32,350 nucleotides of DNA from an uncultured Eubacterium sp. (lineage in GTDB: Bacteria > Bacillota > Clostridia > Lachnospirales > Lachnospiraceae): contig CAJTRZ010000020.1 of assembly GCA_910578975.1 (NCBI GenBank), positions 1 to 32,350 of the forward strand, given 5' to 3'. The position numbers and the translations under genes were made by a program. Positions 9,012 through 16,492 of this stretch are shown here, piece by piece. The number at the start of each line of letters is the position of its first letter. Position 1 is the stretch's first letter. Below the pieces are notes generated by a model that was not told the DNA's origin, did not search any database, and saw only the letters and a program-made list of their open reading frames with translations.

Positions 9012-9788
9012 ATGGCTCTTTTTAAAGTGGAAATATGTGGTGTGAATACATCGAAATTACCGTTATTAACAGAAAAAGAAAAGAAAGAATTGTTTCAGGA
9101 AATTAAGAAGGGGAACATGGAAGCGAGAGAAAAATACATTAGGGGAAATCTCAGACTGGTTCTCAGTATATTACAGAGATTTTCTAATAGTAATGAGAAC
9201 GTAGATGATTTGTTCCAGATAGGCTGTATAGGGTTGATAAAGGCAGTTGATAATTTTGATGATACATTGAATGTGAAGTTTTCGACTTACGCAGTGCCTA
9301 TGATTTCTGGGGAATTAAAAAGATTTTTAAGGGATAATGCAGCAATCAGGGTAAGCCGTTCCATTAAGGATACTGCATATAAAGCAATATACTGTAAAGA
9401 AAATATTATGAAAACAAGTAACAGAGAGCCTACAATCAGTGAAATTGCAGAAAGTATTGGTGCTACAACAGATGAGGTAATCTACGCTTTGGATGCGATA
9501 CAAAGCCCGGTCTCTTTATATGATCCGGTATATGACCAGGGAGGAGATACTCTGTATGTAATGGACCAGATTAGTGATAAGAAAAATAAGGAAGAAAATT
9601 GGGTAGAGAATATTGTTTTAAAAGAAGCTTTAGATGGATTAAATGAAAGAGAAAGAAAAATTATTGATATGAGATTTTTTAATGGAAAAACGCAGATGGA
9701 GATTGCGGACGAAATAGGAATCTCACAGGCACAGGTAAGCCGTTTAGAGAAAAATGCTATAAAAAGCATGAGAAATTATATCAAGTAG
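9012..9788 (+). CDS. sigG: RNA polymerase sporulation sigma factor sigma-G
   Basis: Sigma-G directs late forespore transcription. The start at ATG 9012 follows a TAGGAAAG ribosome site and gives 258 residues, close to the roughly 260 usual for the family; an in-frame ATG at 8982 has no ribosome site and is rejected. The N-terminal KVEICGVNTSKLP is the family signature that separates sigma-G from sigma-F. Region 2 contains GNLRLVLSILQRF, DDLFQIGCIGLIKAVDNFD and KFSTYAVPMI; region 4 contains the helix-turn-helix TQMEIADEIGISQAQVSRLE. It lies about 100 bases after sigE with no terminator between, so it may also be read from the spoIIG promoter. Confidence 0.96.
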   Translation: MALFKVEICGVNTSKLPLLTEKEKKELFQEIKKGNMEAREKYIRGNLRLVLSILQRFSNSNENVDDLFQIGCIGLIKAVDNFDDTLNVKFSTYAVPMISGELKRFLRDNAAIRVSRSIKDTAYKAIYCKENIMKTSNREPTISEIAESIGATTDEVIYALDAIQSPVSLYDPVYDQGGDTLYVMDQISDKKNKEENWVENIVLKEALDGLNERERKIIDMRFFNGKTQMEIADEIGISQAQVSRLEKNAIKSMRNYIK

Positions 9789-9825
9789 AAATAATGTGAA
9801 TAGTATAAATAAAAATGGTATTCAC

Positions 9826-10086
9826 ATGCGAATTGAAGAATTAAGAAGAAAAGAAGTTATAAACAGTTGTGATTGTAGGATTTTAGGTTGTGTTCATGAT
9901 TTAGAGTTTGATATATGTACTGGCTGCATTAAAGCTATTATTGTACAGGGACCGAGTAAATGGTGTGGACTAATTTGTAGTGAATTTGAGTTTATTATTC
10001 CGTTTCAATGTATTGTCCAGGTGGGACCGGATATTATTTTGGTAAAAGTAAATGAAAAAGAGGTAAAGCATAAGATCAAAATATAA
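9826..10086 (+). CDS. ylmC: YlmC/YmxH-family PRC-barrel sporulation protein
   Basis: This 86-residue single-domain protein resembles the YlmC/YmxH family, small PRC-barrel-like proteins commonly encoded next to sigG in sporulating Firmicutes; their molecular role is not established. The conserved parts are MRIEELRRKEVIN at the start, the LG-hx-DLEFD segment, and the IIPFQCIVQVGPDIILV strand pair. The family N-terminus fits ATG 9826; a GTG at 9796 in the same frame would add ten residues. Neither has a strong ribosome site. A seven-base inverted repeat (GTGAATA 9796-9802, TATTCAC 9819-9825) abuts the ATG and could fold the initiation region. Confidence 0.82.
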   Translation: MRIEELRRKEVINSCDCRILGCVHDLEFDICTGCIKAIIVQGPSKWCGLICSEFEFIIPFQCIVQVGPDIILVKVNEKEVKHKIKI

Positions 10087-10171
10087 ATTAAATATCTTGA
10101 CCAAAGAGGTTTGTTTCTTTATAATGATGTTATGTGAACTAAAGTGACAATATATTGCAGGAGGCAAACGA

Positions 10172-10621
10172 ATGAAGTGTCCATATTGTGGGGAGGAAAA
10201 TATAAAAGTAATTGATTCTAGACCGGCAGACGACAATAACGCAATTAGACGTAGAAGACAATGTGAAAAATGCAAAAAGAGATTTACTACTTATGAAAAG
10301 GTAGAGACAATTCCGCTTATTGTAATAAAAAAGGATAACATTAGAGAACAATATGACAGAGGAAAAATAGAGGCGGGAATTTTACGCTCCTGTCATAAAA
10401 GGCCTGTGTCCTACGAACAGATTATGTCGGCAGTAGAGGATATTGAGAATTCGATTTTTAATATGGAACAGAAAGAGATATCCAGTACAATTATTGGTGA
10501 ATTGGTTATGGATAGATTAAAAAATTTAGATCAGGTAGCATATGTCAGATTTGCTTCTGTATATAGAGAGTTTAAAGATGTAAACACGTTTATGGATGAG
10601 TTAACAAAGCTATTAAAATAA
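10172..10621 (+). CDS. nrdR: Transcriptional repressor NrdR
   Basis: NrdR is an ATP/dATP-sensing repressor of ribonucleotide reductase genes. The 149 residues match the usual length. A zinc ribbon is formed by Cys3, Cys6, Cys31 and Cys34, followed by the RRRRQC basic stretch and the ATP-cone domain (about 46-136, beginning PLIVIKKD). AGGAGG lies nine bases before the ATG. Its position after sigG and ylmC is a common arrangement in Clostridia. I did not find the paired NrdR boxes of a ribonucleotide reductase operon in this window. Confidence 0.96.
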   Translation: MKCPYCGEENIKVIDSRPADDNNAIRRRRQCEKCKKRFTTYEKVETIPLIVIKKDNIREQYDRGKIEAGILRSCHKRPVSYEQIMSAVEDIENSIFNMEQKEISSTIIGELVMDRLKNLDQVAYVRFASVYREFKDVNTFMDELTKLLK

Positions 10622-10647
10622 CTATATATGGTGGTAAGGAGGATGGT

Positions 10648-11145
10648 ATGCTGGAAAGATTTTATCCGGACGAGTATTTGAAGTCGATTGATGAAGTTGA
10701 TTTTGAAAAATATTATAAGCAGGGAATTCGTGGAATCATTTCAGACATTGATAATACACTGGTACCTCATGGATTTCCGGCGGATGAACATATAATTAAA
10801 GTATTTGAAAAAATACGTAATCTGGGCATGGATATCTGTCTGATATCTAATAATGACGAACCTAGAGTCAAGCCATTTGCAGAAGCGGTACAATCGAAGT
10901 ACATATATGATGCACATAAGCCAAGCAGGAAAAATTACATGAAAGCAATGGAACTTATGGGAACAGATAAAGACACAACTCTTTTTTTAGGAGACCAGAT
11001 TTTTACGGATGTCTGGGGGGCAAACAGAACAGGGATACATTCTATTATGTTGGAAAAGATTAATCCTAAAGAAGAGATACAGATTGTTTTAAAACGAATT
11101 CCGGAAAGATTTGTGCTTTGGACATGGAAGAAGAATAAAAAGTAA
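10648..11145 (+). CDS. yqeG: YqeG-family HAD-type phosphatase
   Basis: This 165-residue HAD-superfamily protein belongs to the YqeG (HAD IIIA) group. Motif I is SDIDNTLV, with the nucleophile Asp33 and Asp35. Motif II is CLISNN, and motif III/IV is FLGDQIFTDVWGA with paired acidic residues. Phosphatase chemistry follows from these motifs; the physiological substrate is not known for the family. AAGGAGG (10636-10642) sets the start, 26 bases after nrdR, which indicates co-transcription. It ends the + strand run before the convergent aroE. Confidence 0.92.
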   Translation: MLERFYPDEYLKSIDEVDFEKYYKQGIRGIISDIDNTLVPHGFPADEHIIKVFEKIRNLGMDICLISNNDEPRVKPFAEAVQSKYIYDAHKPSRKNYMKAMELMGTDKDTTLFLGDQIFTDVWGANRTGIHSIMLEKINPKEEIQIVLKRIPERFVLWTWKKNKK

Positions 11146-11146
11146 T

Positions 11147-11192
11147 AAAAGGACTACATCCTGTATGGTACAGGATGTAGTCCTTTTATTTT
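11147..11192. terminator. Bidirectional terminator between yqeG and aroE
   Basis: A perfect 19-base inverted repeat (11147-11165 with 11169-11187) has a three-base loop. It starts with AAAA and ends with TTTTATTTT, so it can stop transcription of yqeG on + and of convergent aroE on -. Confidence 0.9.
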
Positions 11193-11199
11193 GTTATAA

Positions 11200-12069
11200 T
11201 TAGAAATATAATTTTTTGATATGTTCTATCGGCATCTCTTTACCAGTCCAGATTTTAAATGCTTCGGCTCCTTGGTATAAAAGCATATAGAGACCGTTAA
11301 ATGTTTGGCATCCCTGCTCTTTTGCCATTGTCAATAGTTTGGTTTCCATAGGATTATAAATAACATCAGATACAATTAAATCTTCTCTCAGCATACGCTT
11401 ATCATTAATGATACAGTTATCTGTGTTTGGAGCCATACCTACAGAAGTAGCATTTGTAAGTATCTGACTGTCTGCAATGGCATTGGCTAATACGGCATCA
11501 TCTCCTAATTCGAAAAGTTTTGCATTACAATTTGTATTTTTGTTAACCATTTCTACCATGCGTTCAGCATTATCCCAGAACCTGTCTTTAATGCTGAATA
11601 CATTAATATTCTTGACACCATCAATTGCAGCCTGCACGAAAATAGAGGAGGCTGCACCGCCAGCACCAAGCAGTGTCATGGTATCTCCGATAATGTCGAA
11701 ACCTGCGTCTTTTACAGATTGCATATATCCAATTCCATCTGTATTGTGACCGATAAATTTTCCATTTTCATTTACTACAGTATTAACAGCACCAATCATT
11801 GAAGCAGCAGGTGAGAGTTCGTCCAGAAACTGACAGATAAGAGTTTTGTCAGGCATTGTACAGTTAAAGCCTGCAACATTTAATTTTTTTAAACCCTCAA
11901 AAGCTGTTTTTAAATGATTTTCAGGAACATCAAAACACAAATAAACATAGTCAAGACCTAACTGTCTAAACGATTCATTGTGCATTAAAGGTGATTTACT
12001 GTGTGCTACAGGACTGCCTAAAAGACCTGTTAGTTTTGTGTGTCCTGTAATTTCATTGATACATCCCAT
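11200..12069 (-). CDS. aroE: Shikimate dehydrogenase
   Basis: AroE reduces 3-dehydroshikimate to shikimate with NADPH. It is the only minus-strand gene here. The start ATG (12069) follows GGAGG (12080-12076) at six bases, giving 289 residues; longer upstream forms lack a ribosome site. Visible motifs are GSPVAHSKSPLMHN (substrate binding, 18-31), NCTMPDK with catalytic Lys75, HNTDG with Asp111, the dinucleotide-binding LLGAGGAASS, and a C-terminal GLYMLLYQGAEAF. NCTMPDK departs from the common NVTIPHK at flanking positions, but the lysine is kept. It diverges from aroD-aroK, which supplies the preceding and following steps. Confidence 0.95.
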   Translation of the reverse strand: MGCINEITGHTKLTGLLGSPVAHSKSPLMHNESFRQLGLDYVYLCFDVPENHLKTAFEGLKKLNVAGFNCTMPDKTLICQFLDELSPAASMIGAVNTVVNENGKFIGHNTDGIGYMQSVKDAGFDIIGDTMTLLGAGGAASSIFVQAAIDGVKNINVFSIKDRFWDNAERMVEMVNKNTNCNAKLFELGDDAVLANAIADSQILTNATSVGMAPNTDNCIINDKRMLREDLIVSDVIYNPMETKLLTMAKEQGCQTFNGLYMLLYQGAEAFKIWTGKEMPIEHIKKLYF

Positions 12070-12092
12070 AAAGTACCTCCATGTATATAAAT

Positions 12093-12120
12093 ATAATATT
12101 TTATTAAATTGCCTTTTCAA
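12093..12120 (-). promoter_or_regulatory. aroE: Promoter of aroE
   Basis: Read on the minus strand, TTGAAA (12120-12115), a 16-base spacer and TATTAT (12098-12093) form a reasonable sigma-A promoter that leaves a short leader before the GGAGG site. Confidence 0.6.
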
Positions 12121-12157
12121 GTATAAAAGTTTTCTACAAAAAAGTAAACCTTTCGCA

Positions 12158-12210
12158 TTGACTTAAAATACAGGCGGGGATATACTTGAAATATTGTAAA
12201 ATTTGGAGGT
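12158..12210 (+). promoter_or_regulatory. Promoter and ribosome site of aroD-aroK
   Basis: TTGACT (12158-12163), a 17-base spacer and TATACT (12181-12186) form a good sigma-A promoter. GGAGGT (12205-12210) sits four bases before the ATG at 12215. The two divergent aro promoters are separated by fewer than 40 bases, so a shared regulator is possible. Confidence 0.72.
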
Positions 12211-12214
12211 AATC

Positions 12215-13450
12215 ATGAGTACTAAAGTATGTGTTCCAGTTATGGGAAAAACAAAAACAGAAGTGATAGAGCAGGCAGTAAAAGTAGTAGGTATGAAACC
12301 TGACATGGTAGAGTTCCGTGCAGATTATCTAGAAGATATTCGAAAAGAAAGTGTTGTCTGTGTTGCAAAGGACATAAAAAAAATTATAGGTGATATAGAG
12401 TTGGTTTTTACGTTTCGGACAAAAGATGAAGGTGGAGAATGTGAAATCAATGATTTAGAGTATAAAGAATTATGTAATGCAGCAGCCGAATGCTGCGAAT
12501 ATGTAGATGTAGAGATTATTGGACATTTAGATATTGCAAATAAGATGGTAGAAGAAATACAGAAAAAAGGGGCAAAAGTTATTGGCTCGAACCATCATTT
12601 TGACAAAACGCCGGAGAATATAAAGATTACTAAGAATATGACGACTATGGAAATGGCAGGTGTTGATGTTTGTAAAATAGCAGTTATGCCAAAAGATAGA
12701 AATGACGTAGAAAGGTTTATGGAAATATCGAAGCAGTTATGTGAAATAATTTCTGTACCAATCATTACAATGTCTATGGGAGAGTTGGGTTCTGTTACCA
12801 GAGTGTGTACAGATAAAACCGGTTCATGCGTTACATTTGCCGCCGGTGTTCAGGCATCAGCGCCGGGACAGATAGATGTACATATGGCAAGAAAACTATT
12901 GAAGGTAAATGAAGGATGCATATTAAAAGGCAACATAGCATTAATCGGTTTTATGGGAACGGGAAAAACAACTATATCAAAAGCATTGTCAAAGATAACC
13001 GGTTTTCAGGAAATTGATGTAGATGATTATATTGTAAAGAAGGCGGGAAGAAGTATCACTGATATTTTTGAAAAGGAAGGAGAAGATTATTTCAGAAATC
13101 TGGAAACAGAAGCATTAAAAGAAATATCTCAAGAAAACGGTAAGATTATTTCCTGCGGTGGTGGTGCTGTTTTGCGGGATGAGAACGTAGAGATTTTAAA
13201 AGAAGGAGGAGTAATTATACTTCTTACAGCTACACCGGAAACTATTTTTGACAGAGTGAAAGATCATACCCATCGTCCGATTCTCAATAGTGATATGAGC
13301 CTTCGTCATGTGAAAGAACTTATGGAGAAAAGAGAACCACGTTACCAGTGGGTAGCGGATGTGAAAATAAGCGTAGATGCAAATGACAGAATTCTGACAT
13401 GTTATCAGATTATAACAGAGCTGGAAGAATTAGGAGTGATTCAGATATAA
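12215..13450 (+). CDS. aroD-aroK: Fused 3-dehydroquinate dehydratase (type I) - shikimate kinase
   Basis: This 411-residue fusion covers two shikimate-pathway steps. Residues 1 to about 232 are a type I dehydroquinase: MVEFRADYL, a catalytic His in SNHHF (His127), the Schiff-base Lys154 in VCKIAVMPK, MSMGELGSVTR, and TFAAG...SAPGQI. Residues from about 238 onward are shikimate kinase: Walker A GFMGTGKTT (from Gly245), the DVDDYI and FRNLETEAL substrate motifs, CGGGAVLR, and the lid segment HRPIL. The ATG at 12215 has a well-spaced GGAGGT; an in-frame TTG at 12203 overlaps that ribosome site. The divergent aroE catalyses the step between the two fused activities, so the three steps are encoded back to back. 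efp follows from its own promoter. Confidence 0.95.
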   Translation: MSTKVCVPVMGKTKTEVIEQAVKVVGMKPDMVEFRADYLEDIRKESVVCVAKDIKKIIGDIELVFTFRTKDEGGECEINDLEYKELCNAAAECCEYVDVEIIGHLDIANKMVEEIQKKGAKVIGSNHHFDKTPENIKITKNMTTMEMAGVDVCKIAVMPKDRNDVERFMEISKQLCEIISVPIITMSMGELGSVTRVCTDKTGSCVTFAAGVQASAPGQIDVHMARKLLKVNEGCILKGNIALIGFMGTGKTTISKALSKITGFQEIDVDDYIVKKAGRSITDIFEKEGEDYFRNLETEALKEISQENGKIISCGGGAVLRDENVEILKEGGVIILLTATPETIFDRVKDHTHRPILNSDMSLRHVKELMEKREPRYQWVADVKISVDANDRILTCYQIITELEELGVIQI

Positions 13451-13455
13451 AATAG

Positions 13456-13484
13456 TTGAAATTAATTAGGATATAATTTATAAT
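13456..13484 (+). promoter_or_regulatory. efp: Promoter of efp
   Basis: TTGAAA (13456-13461), a 17-base spacer and TATAAT (13479-13484) form a strong sigma-A promoter five bases after the aroD-aroK stop. AGGAGG follows just before the ATG at 13531. Confidence 0.75.
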
Positions 13485-13530
13485 GAGAAAAGCGTGATTT
13501 ATCACAGATGAACTTTTAGGAGGAAAAATT

Positions 13531-14088
13531 ATGGTAACAGCAGGCGATTTCAAAAATGGTATTACAATCGAATATGAAGGAAAGATATGTCAGATTATCG
13601 AGTTCCAGCATGTAAAACCAGGAAAAGGCGCAGCGTTCGTTAGAACAAAATTAAAAGATATTAAGAGTGGTGGTGTTGTAGAAACAACATTCAGACCAAC
13701 AGAAAAGTTTGAAAATGCACATATTGACAGAAAAGATATGCAGTATTTATATAACGATGGAGATCTTTACTACTTTATGGATGGTGAGACATATGACCAG
13801 ATAGCAGTAAGTGCTGAAAAGGTAGGAGAATCACTGAAATTTGTAAAAGAGAATGAAACAGTAAAGATTTGTTCCTGCAAGGGTGACATTTTTGCAATTG
13901 AACCACCGATTACGGTAGAACTTCAGATTACAGAAACAGAACCAGGATTCAAAGGAAATACAGCAACTAATGCGACAAAGCCAGCTATTGTAGAGACTGG
14001 TGCAACAGTTTATGTTCCTTTGTTTGTAGAACAGGGCGAAATAATTGTAATAGATACAAGAACAGGCGAATATTCGAAGAGAGTCTAA
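13531..14088 (+). CDS. efp: Translation elongation factor P
   Basis: EF-P relieves ribosome stalling at consecutive prolines. The 185 residues match the family, with an N-terminal KOW-like domain and two OB domains ending in the signature TGATVYVPLFVEQGEIIVIDTRTG region. The loop KPGKGAAF carries Lys32, the position modified in many bacteria. No modification enzyme is encoded in this window. The stop codon overlaps the left arm of the structured element at 14088-14214. Confidence 0.97.
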   Translation: MVTAGDFKNGITIEYEGKICQIIEFQHVKPGKGAAFVRTKLKDIKSGGVVETTFRPTEKFENAHIDRKDMQYLYNDGDLYYFMDGETYDQIAVSAEKVGESLKFVKENETVKICSCKGDIFAIEPPITVELQITETEPGFKGNTATNATKPAIVETGATVYVPLFVEQGEIIVIDTRTGEYSKRV

Positions 14089-14214
14089 GCCATGCATAAC
14101 GAAAGAAAAGGAGATTTCAGAATGCTTGTATTCAGAAATCTCCTTTTCTTTCGTTATATAGGGCGCAGCCCTGCGAGCGAGAGAACCAGAGGTTGTCGAG
14201 CTTCGCACATGGCT
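14088..14214 (+). other. Multi-branched palindromic element downstream of efp
   Basis: The outer arms AGCCATG (14088-14094) and CATGGCT (14208-14214) are complementary. Inside are a perfect 23-base stem (14096-14118 with 14135-14157), a small GGGC-gca-GCCC hairpin (14161-14171), and a third hairpin (about 14172-14206) with GCGA...AACC-aga-GGTT...TCGAGC. The long stem may terminate efp transcription, although no T tract follows. The same order of parts occurs at 29032-29172. Confidence 0.6.
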
Positions 14215-14231
14215 ATAATAATGGAGGTTTT

Positions 14232-15203
14232 ATGAAAATAGTTATTTTAGATGCAGAAACTCTTACAATTAACAACGACATAGATTTTTCTATATTTGAT
14301 CTATACGGAGATGTAACAATCTATCCATTCACAAAAGATGAAGAAGTAGCAGAACGAATTAAAGACGCAGATATTGTCTTATGTAATAAATCTCCAATGA
14401 ATCGGGAAAATCTTTGTCAGGCAAAGAAACTAAAATATATTGGACTTTTTGCAACAGGATACAACAATGTTGATTTAGAATATACCAGAGAAAATAATAT
14501 TACAGTATGTAACGCAGGAAGTTATTCTACAGAGGCAGTGACACAACACGTCTTTGCTTTAATACTTCATTATTACAACACAATTTCTACGTATGATAGT
14601 TTTGTAAAGGAAGAGGGATGGATCCATACAAATAAATTTTCTCCCTTTATGGAAATGAAGGAACTTTATGGAAAAACAATAGGTATTATTGGATATGGAG
14701 CTATTGGAAAGAAAGTTGCACAAGTAGCCAATGCATTTGGAATGAATGTACTGGCATATAGCAGAAGTGTTTTAAAAGAAGATAATACAATAAAGGGGTT
14801 AGAGGAAAGAGTTCAGTTCGTTGAAGTTGATACACTCTTAGGAAACTCTGATATTGTAACCATGCATTGTCCATTGAATAAAGATTCTGAAAAAATGTGT
14901 GATAAGGCATTTTTTGAAAAAATGAAAAATGATAGTTTGTTTATCAATACGTCTCGTGGTGGAGTAGTAAATGAGGTGGATTTACTTGAGGCTTTAAACA
15001 ATAATATCATAAGATGGGCAGCTTTAGATGTTATTGATAGAGAGCCTATGACGTCTGATTGTCAGTTATTAAAAGCAAAGAATATTGTTATAACACCCCA
15101 TGTTGCATGGGCGCCGTTAGAGACTAGAACAAGGTTAATAAAAATCGTTTCAGAAAATTTAAAAAAATGGCTTGCAGGAACACCCATAAATGTTATAGAA
15201 TAG
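14232..15203 (+). CDS. D-isomer-specific 2-hydroxyacid dehydrogenase
   Basis: This 323-residue NAD-dependent oxidoreductase interconverts a 2-keto acid and a D-2-hydroxy acid. The start ATG 14232 follows GGAGG (14223-14227). The Rossmann motif GIIGYGAIGKKVA and the catalytic set Arg242 (TSRGG), Glu271 (DREP) and His290 (TPHVAW) are present. Family relatives include hydroxypyruvate/glycerate dehydrogenases and D-lactate dehydrogenases; the GHVAWAP-like region and absence of an ACT domain favour a glycerate-dehydrogenase-like enzyme, but the substrate cannot be fixed. It follows the structured element after efp and has no obvious terminator of its own. Confidence 0.9.
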   Translation: MKIVILDAETLTINNDIDFSIFDLYGDVTIYPFTKDEEVAERIKDADIVLCNKSPMNRENLCQAKKLKYIGLFATGYNNVDLEYTRENNITVCNAGSYSTEAVTQHVFALILHYYNTISTYDSFVKEEGWIHTNKFSPFMEMKELYGKTIGIIGYGAIGKKVAQVANAFGMNVLAYSRSVLKEDNTIKGLEERVQFVEVDTLLGNSDIVTMHCPLNKDSEKMCDKAFFEKMKNDSLFINTSRGGVVNEVDLLEALNNNIIRWAALDVIDREPMTSDCQLLKAKNIVITPHVAWAPLETRTRLIKIVSENLKKWLAGTPINVIE

Positions 15204-15223
15204 AACACAAGAGGGGTGTTGGA

Positions 15224-15280
15224 TTTAGACACAGATCTAGTACAATTATAATAGAGTGGAAAGAACTGCTTATAATTGTA
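15224..15280 (+). promoter_or_regulatory. Promoter with overlapping inverted repeat before the first secreted binding-like gene
   Basis: TTTAGA (15224-15229), 17 bases and TATAAT (15247-15252) form a candidate promoter. The -10 box lies inside a perfect 11-base inverted repeat: TACAATTATAA (15241-15251) and TTATAATTGTA (15270-15280), 18 bases apart. This could be an operator or a leader hairpin. Confidence 0.5.
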
Positions 15281-15313
15281 TGACAAAATTTATATTTTTA
15301 AGGAGGAACAATC

Positions 15314-16186
15314 ATGAGAAGATTGGCAAAGAAAATTGCAGCATCAATCATGGCTCTTACTCTTGTAGTAGCTATGGGAACAACATGTTTTGGTGCTACA
15401 TGGGGAAGTTATTTTGGAGCTTCAGCAGGATGGTATGAAGGAGCAGAAGGACAGCTTACAGCAAATAAAGCTGATGGATTTACTGCAAAGATGGCTACTG
15501 TAGGTTGGGGTGGTATCTGGGGAGCTCAGGTATTCATGGATCAGAAACAGAACACATCTGGAAAAGTATCTGTAAAGAAAGGTAAGAAATATACACTTAC
15601 ATTTACAGCAAAAGGTACAAACGTGCAGAAATATGTTTATGTTAAAATTTCTGAAGGCGAAACATTAGCTTACTCAACATGGGTTAAGTTAACACCAGGT
15701 AAGACAGTTAAGGTTAACAAGACATTTAAGGCTAAAGCAAATGCAAGTACTATTTACTTTGGCTTAGGTGGAGATTTTGGTAACAGAGAAGATACAGCAG
15801 ATGATGTAGATGCAGCTATCAGATATGCAGCATTTACAAAGCAGTTCAAAAAGAATGGACAGTCAACATTATCAGCAGAAGATGCTAATGGTGATTCAAC
15901 TGCATCAATAGATATTACTGTTTCAAAGTTTGCTATTTTAGGTGAAGCGAAAGTTAAGAAAGTTAAATCACCTAAGAAAGGCAAAGTTAAAGTAACTATT
16001 GCAAAGGCTGAAGGAGCTGCTAAGTATAAAGTTAAAGTTGGTTCAAAGACAACTACAACTAAAAAAACTACAGTTACAGTAAAAGCAAAAGCTGGAAAGA
16101 AAGTAAAAGTACAGGTTGCACCAGTAAGTAAAGCAGGTGTTGTAGGTGCTTGGTCAGCAAAGAAAACTGTAAAAGTTAAAAAATAA
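15314..16186 (+). CDS. Secreted carbohydrate-binding-like protein with lysine-rich Fn3-like C-terminus
   Basis: A 290-residue exported protein with no catalytic domain that I can recognise. AAGGAGG precedes the ATG. A signal peptide covers about residues 1-27. Residues about 28-210 form a predicted beta-sandwich rich in aromatic and glycine residues (GWGGIWGAQVFMD, then KKGKKYTLTFTAKG), resembling CBM4/9-type jelly rolls. Residues about 212-290 are an extremely lysine-rich Fn3-like domain (KVKSPKKGKVKV...WSAKKTVKVKK). It shares layout with the proteins at 19241 and 20477. I infer glucan or surface binding from fold resemblance and the GH128 neighbours; no ligand can be read from the sequence. 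A strong hairpin follows at 16215-16277. Confidence 0.78.
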   Translation: MRRLAKKIAASIMALTLVVAMGTTCFGATWGSYFGASAGWYEGAEGQLTANKADGFTAKMATVGWGGIWGAQVFMDQKQNTSGKVSVKKGKKYTLTFTAKGTNVQKYVYVKISEGETLAYSTWVKLTPGKTVKVNKTFKAKANASTIYFGLGGDFGNREDTADDVDAAIRYAAFTKQFKKNGQSTLSAEDANGDSTASIDITVSKFAILGEAKVKKVKSPKKGKVKVTIAKAEGAAKYKVKVGSKTTTTKKTTVTVKAKAGKKVKVQVAPVSKAGVVGAWSAKKTVKVKK

Positions 16187-16492
16187 TCGCGTAGACAATA
16201 AGTCGAGCGGCTATACATAACAAAAAGACAGACATAACCCATGCTTGCATGGAGTTGTGCCTGTCTTTTTGTTATGTAGCGGACATTCGACGAATATCCG
16301 CGTACTAATTGATTGCGTCAGTAATCAATTAGAAAGACGCGAAGAAGAATAAGAGTCTTGCCATATACTTACTCAAAAAGACGAGATAAGTCGATACAAG
16401 TCGAACGATTTTTTACATATTTGAGTATAAATAGAGTATAATTATATTGATAAAAAAATAATAAACCAAAGTATGGTAAAGGGGGAAATACA
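16187..16492 (+). other. Structured intergenic region with three strong hairpins
   Basis: This 306-base gap holds a 17-base perfect stem (16215-16231 with 16261-16277) whose interior also pairs, the likely terminator of the preceding gene. Two more hairpins follow: GCGGA/TCCGC with inner ATTC/GAAT (16279-16301), and a 10-base stem CTAATTGATT/AATCAATTAG (16305-16332) framed by CGCGT/ACGCG (16299-16341). AAGTCGAGCGGCTATA before the first stem resembles the right end of the element at 14088-14214. TATAAT at 16437-16442 is a candidate -10 for the next gene; TTTACA (16412-16417) would give a rather long 19-base spacer. GGGGGA lies near 16480. Confidence 0.6.

Noticed and set aside
9478..9544. Possible frameshift or second gene within sigG
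   Set aside because: The + frame runs uninterrupted through regions 2 to 4 of sigma-G, so the minus-strand open frame there is a shadow.
15754..16242. 162-codon open frame on the minus strand
   Set aside because: It is the shadow of the lysine- and threonine-rich + strand gene at 15314-16186; its Val/Phe-rich composition is what reverse-reading such codons yields, and it has no ribosome site.
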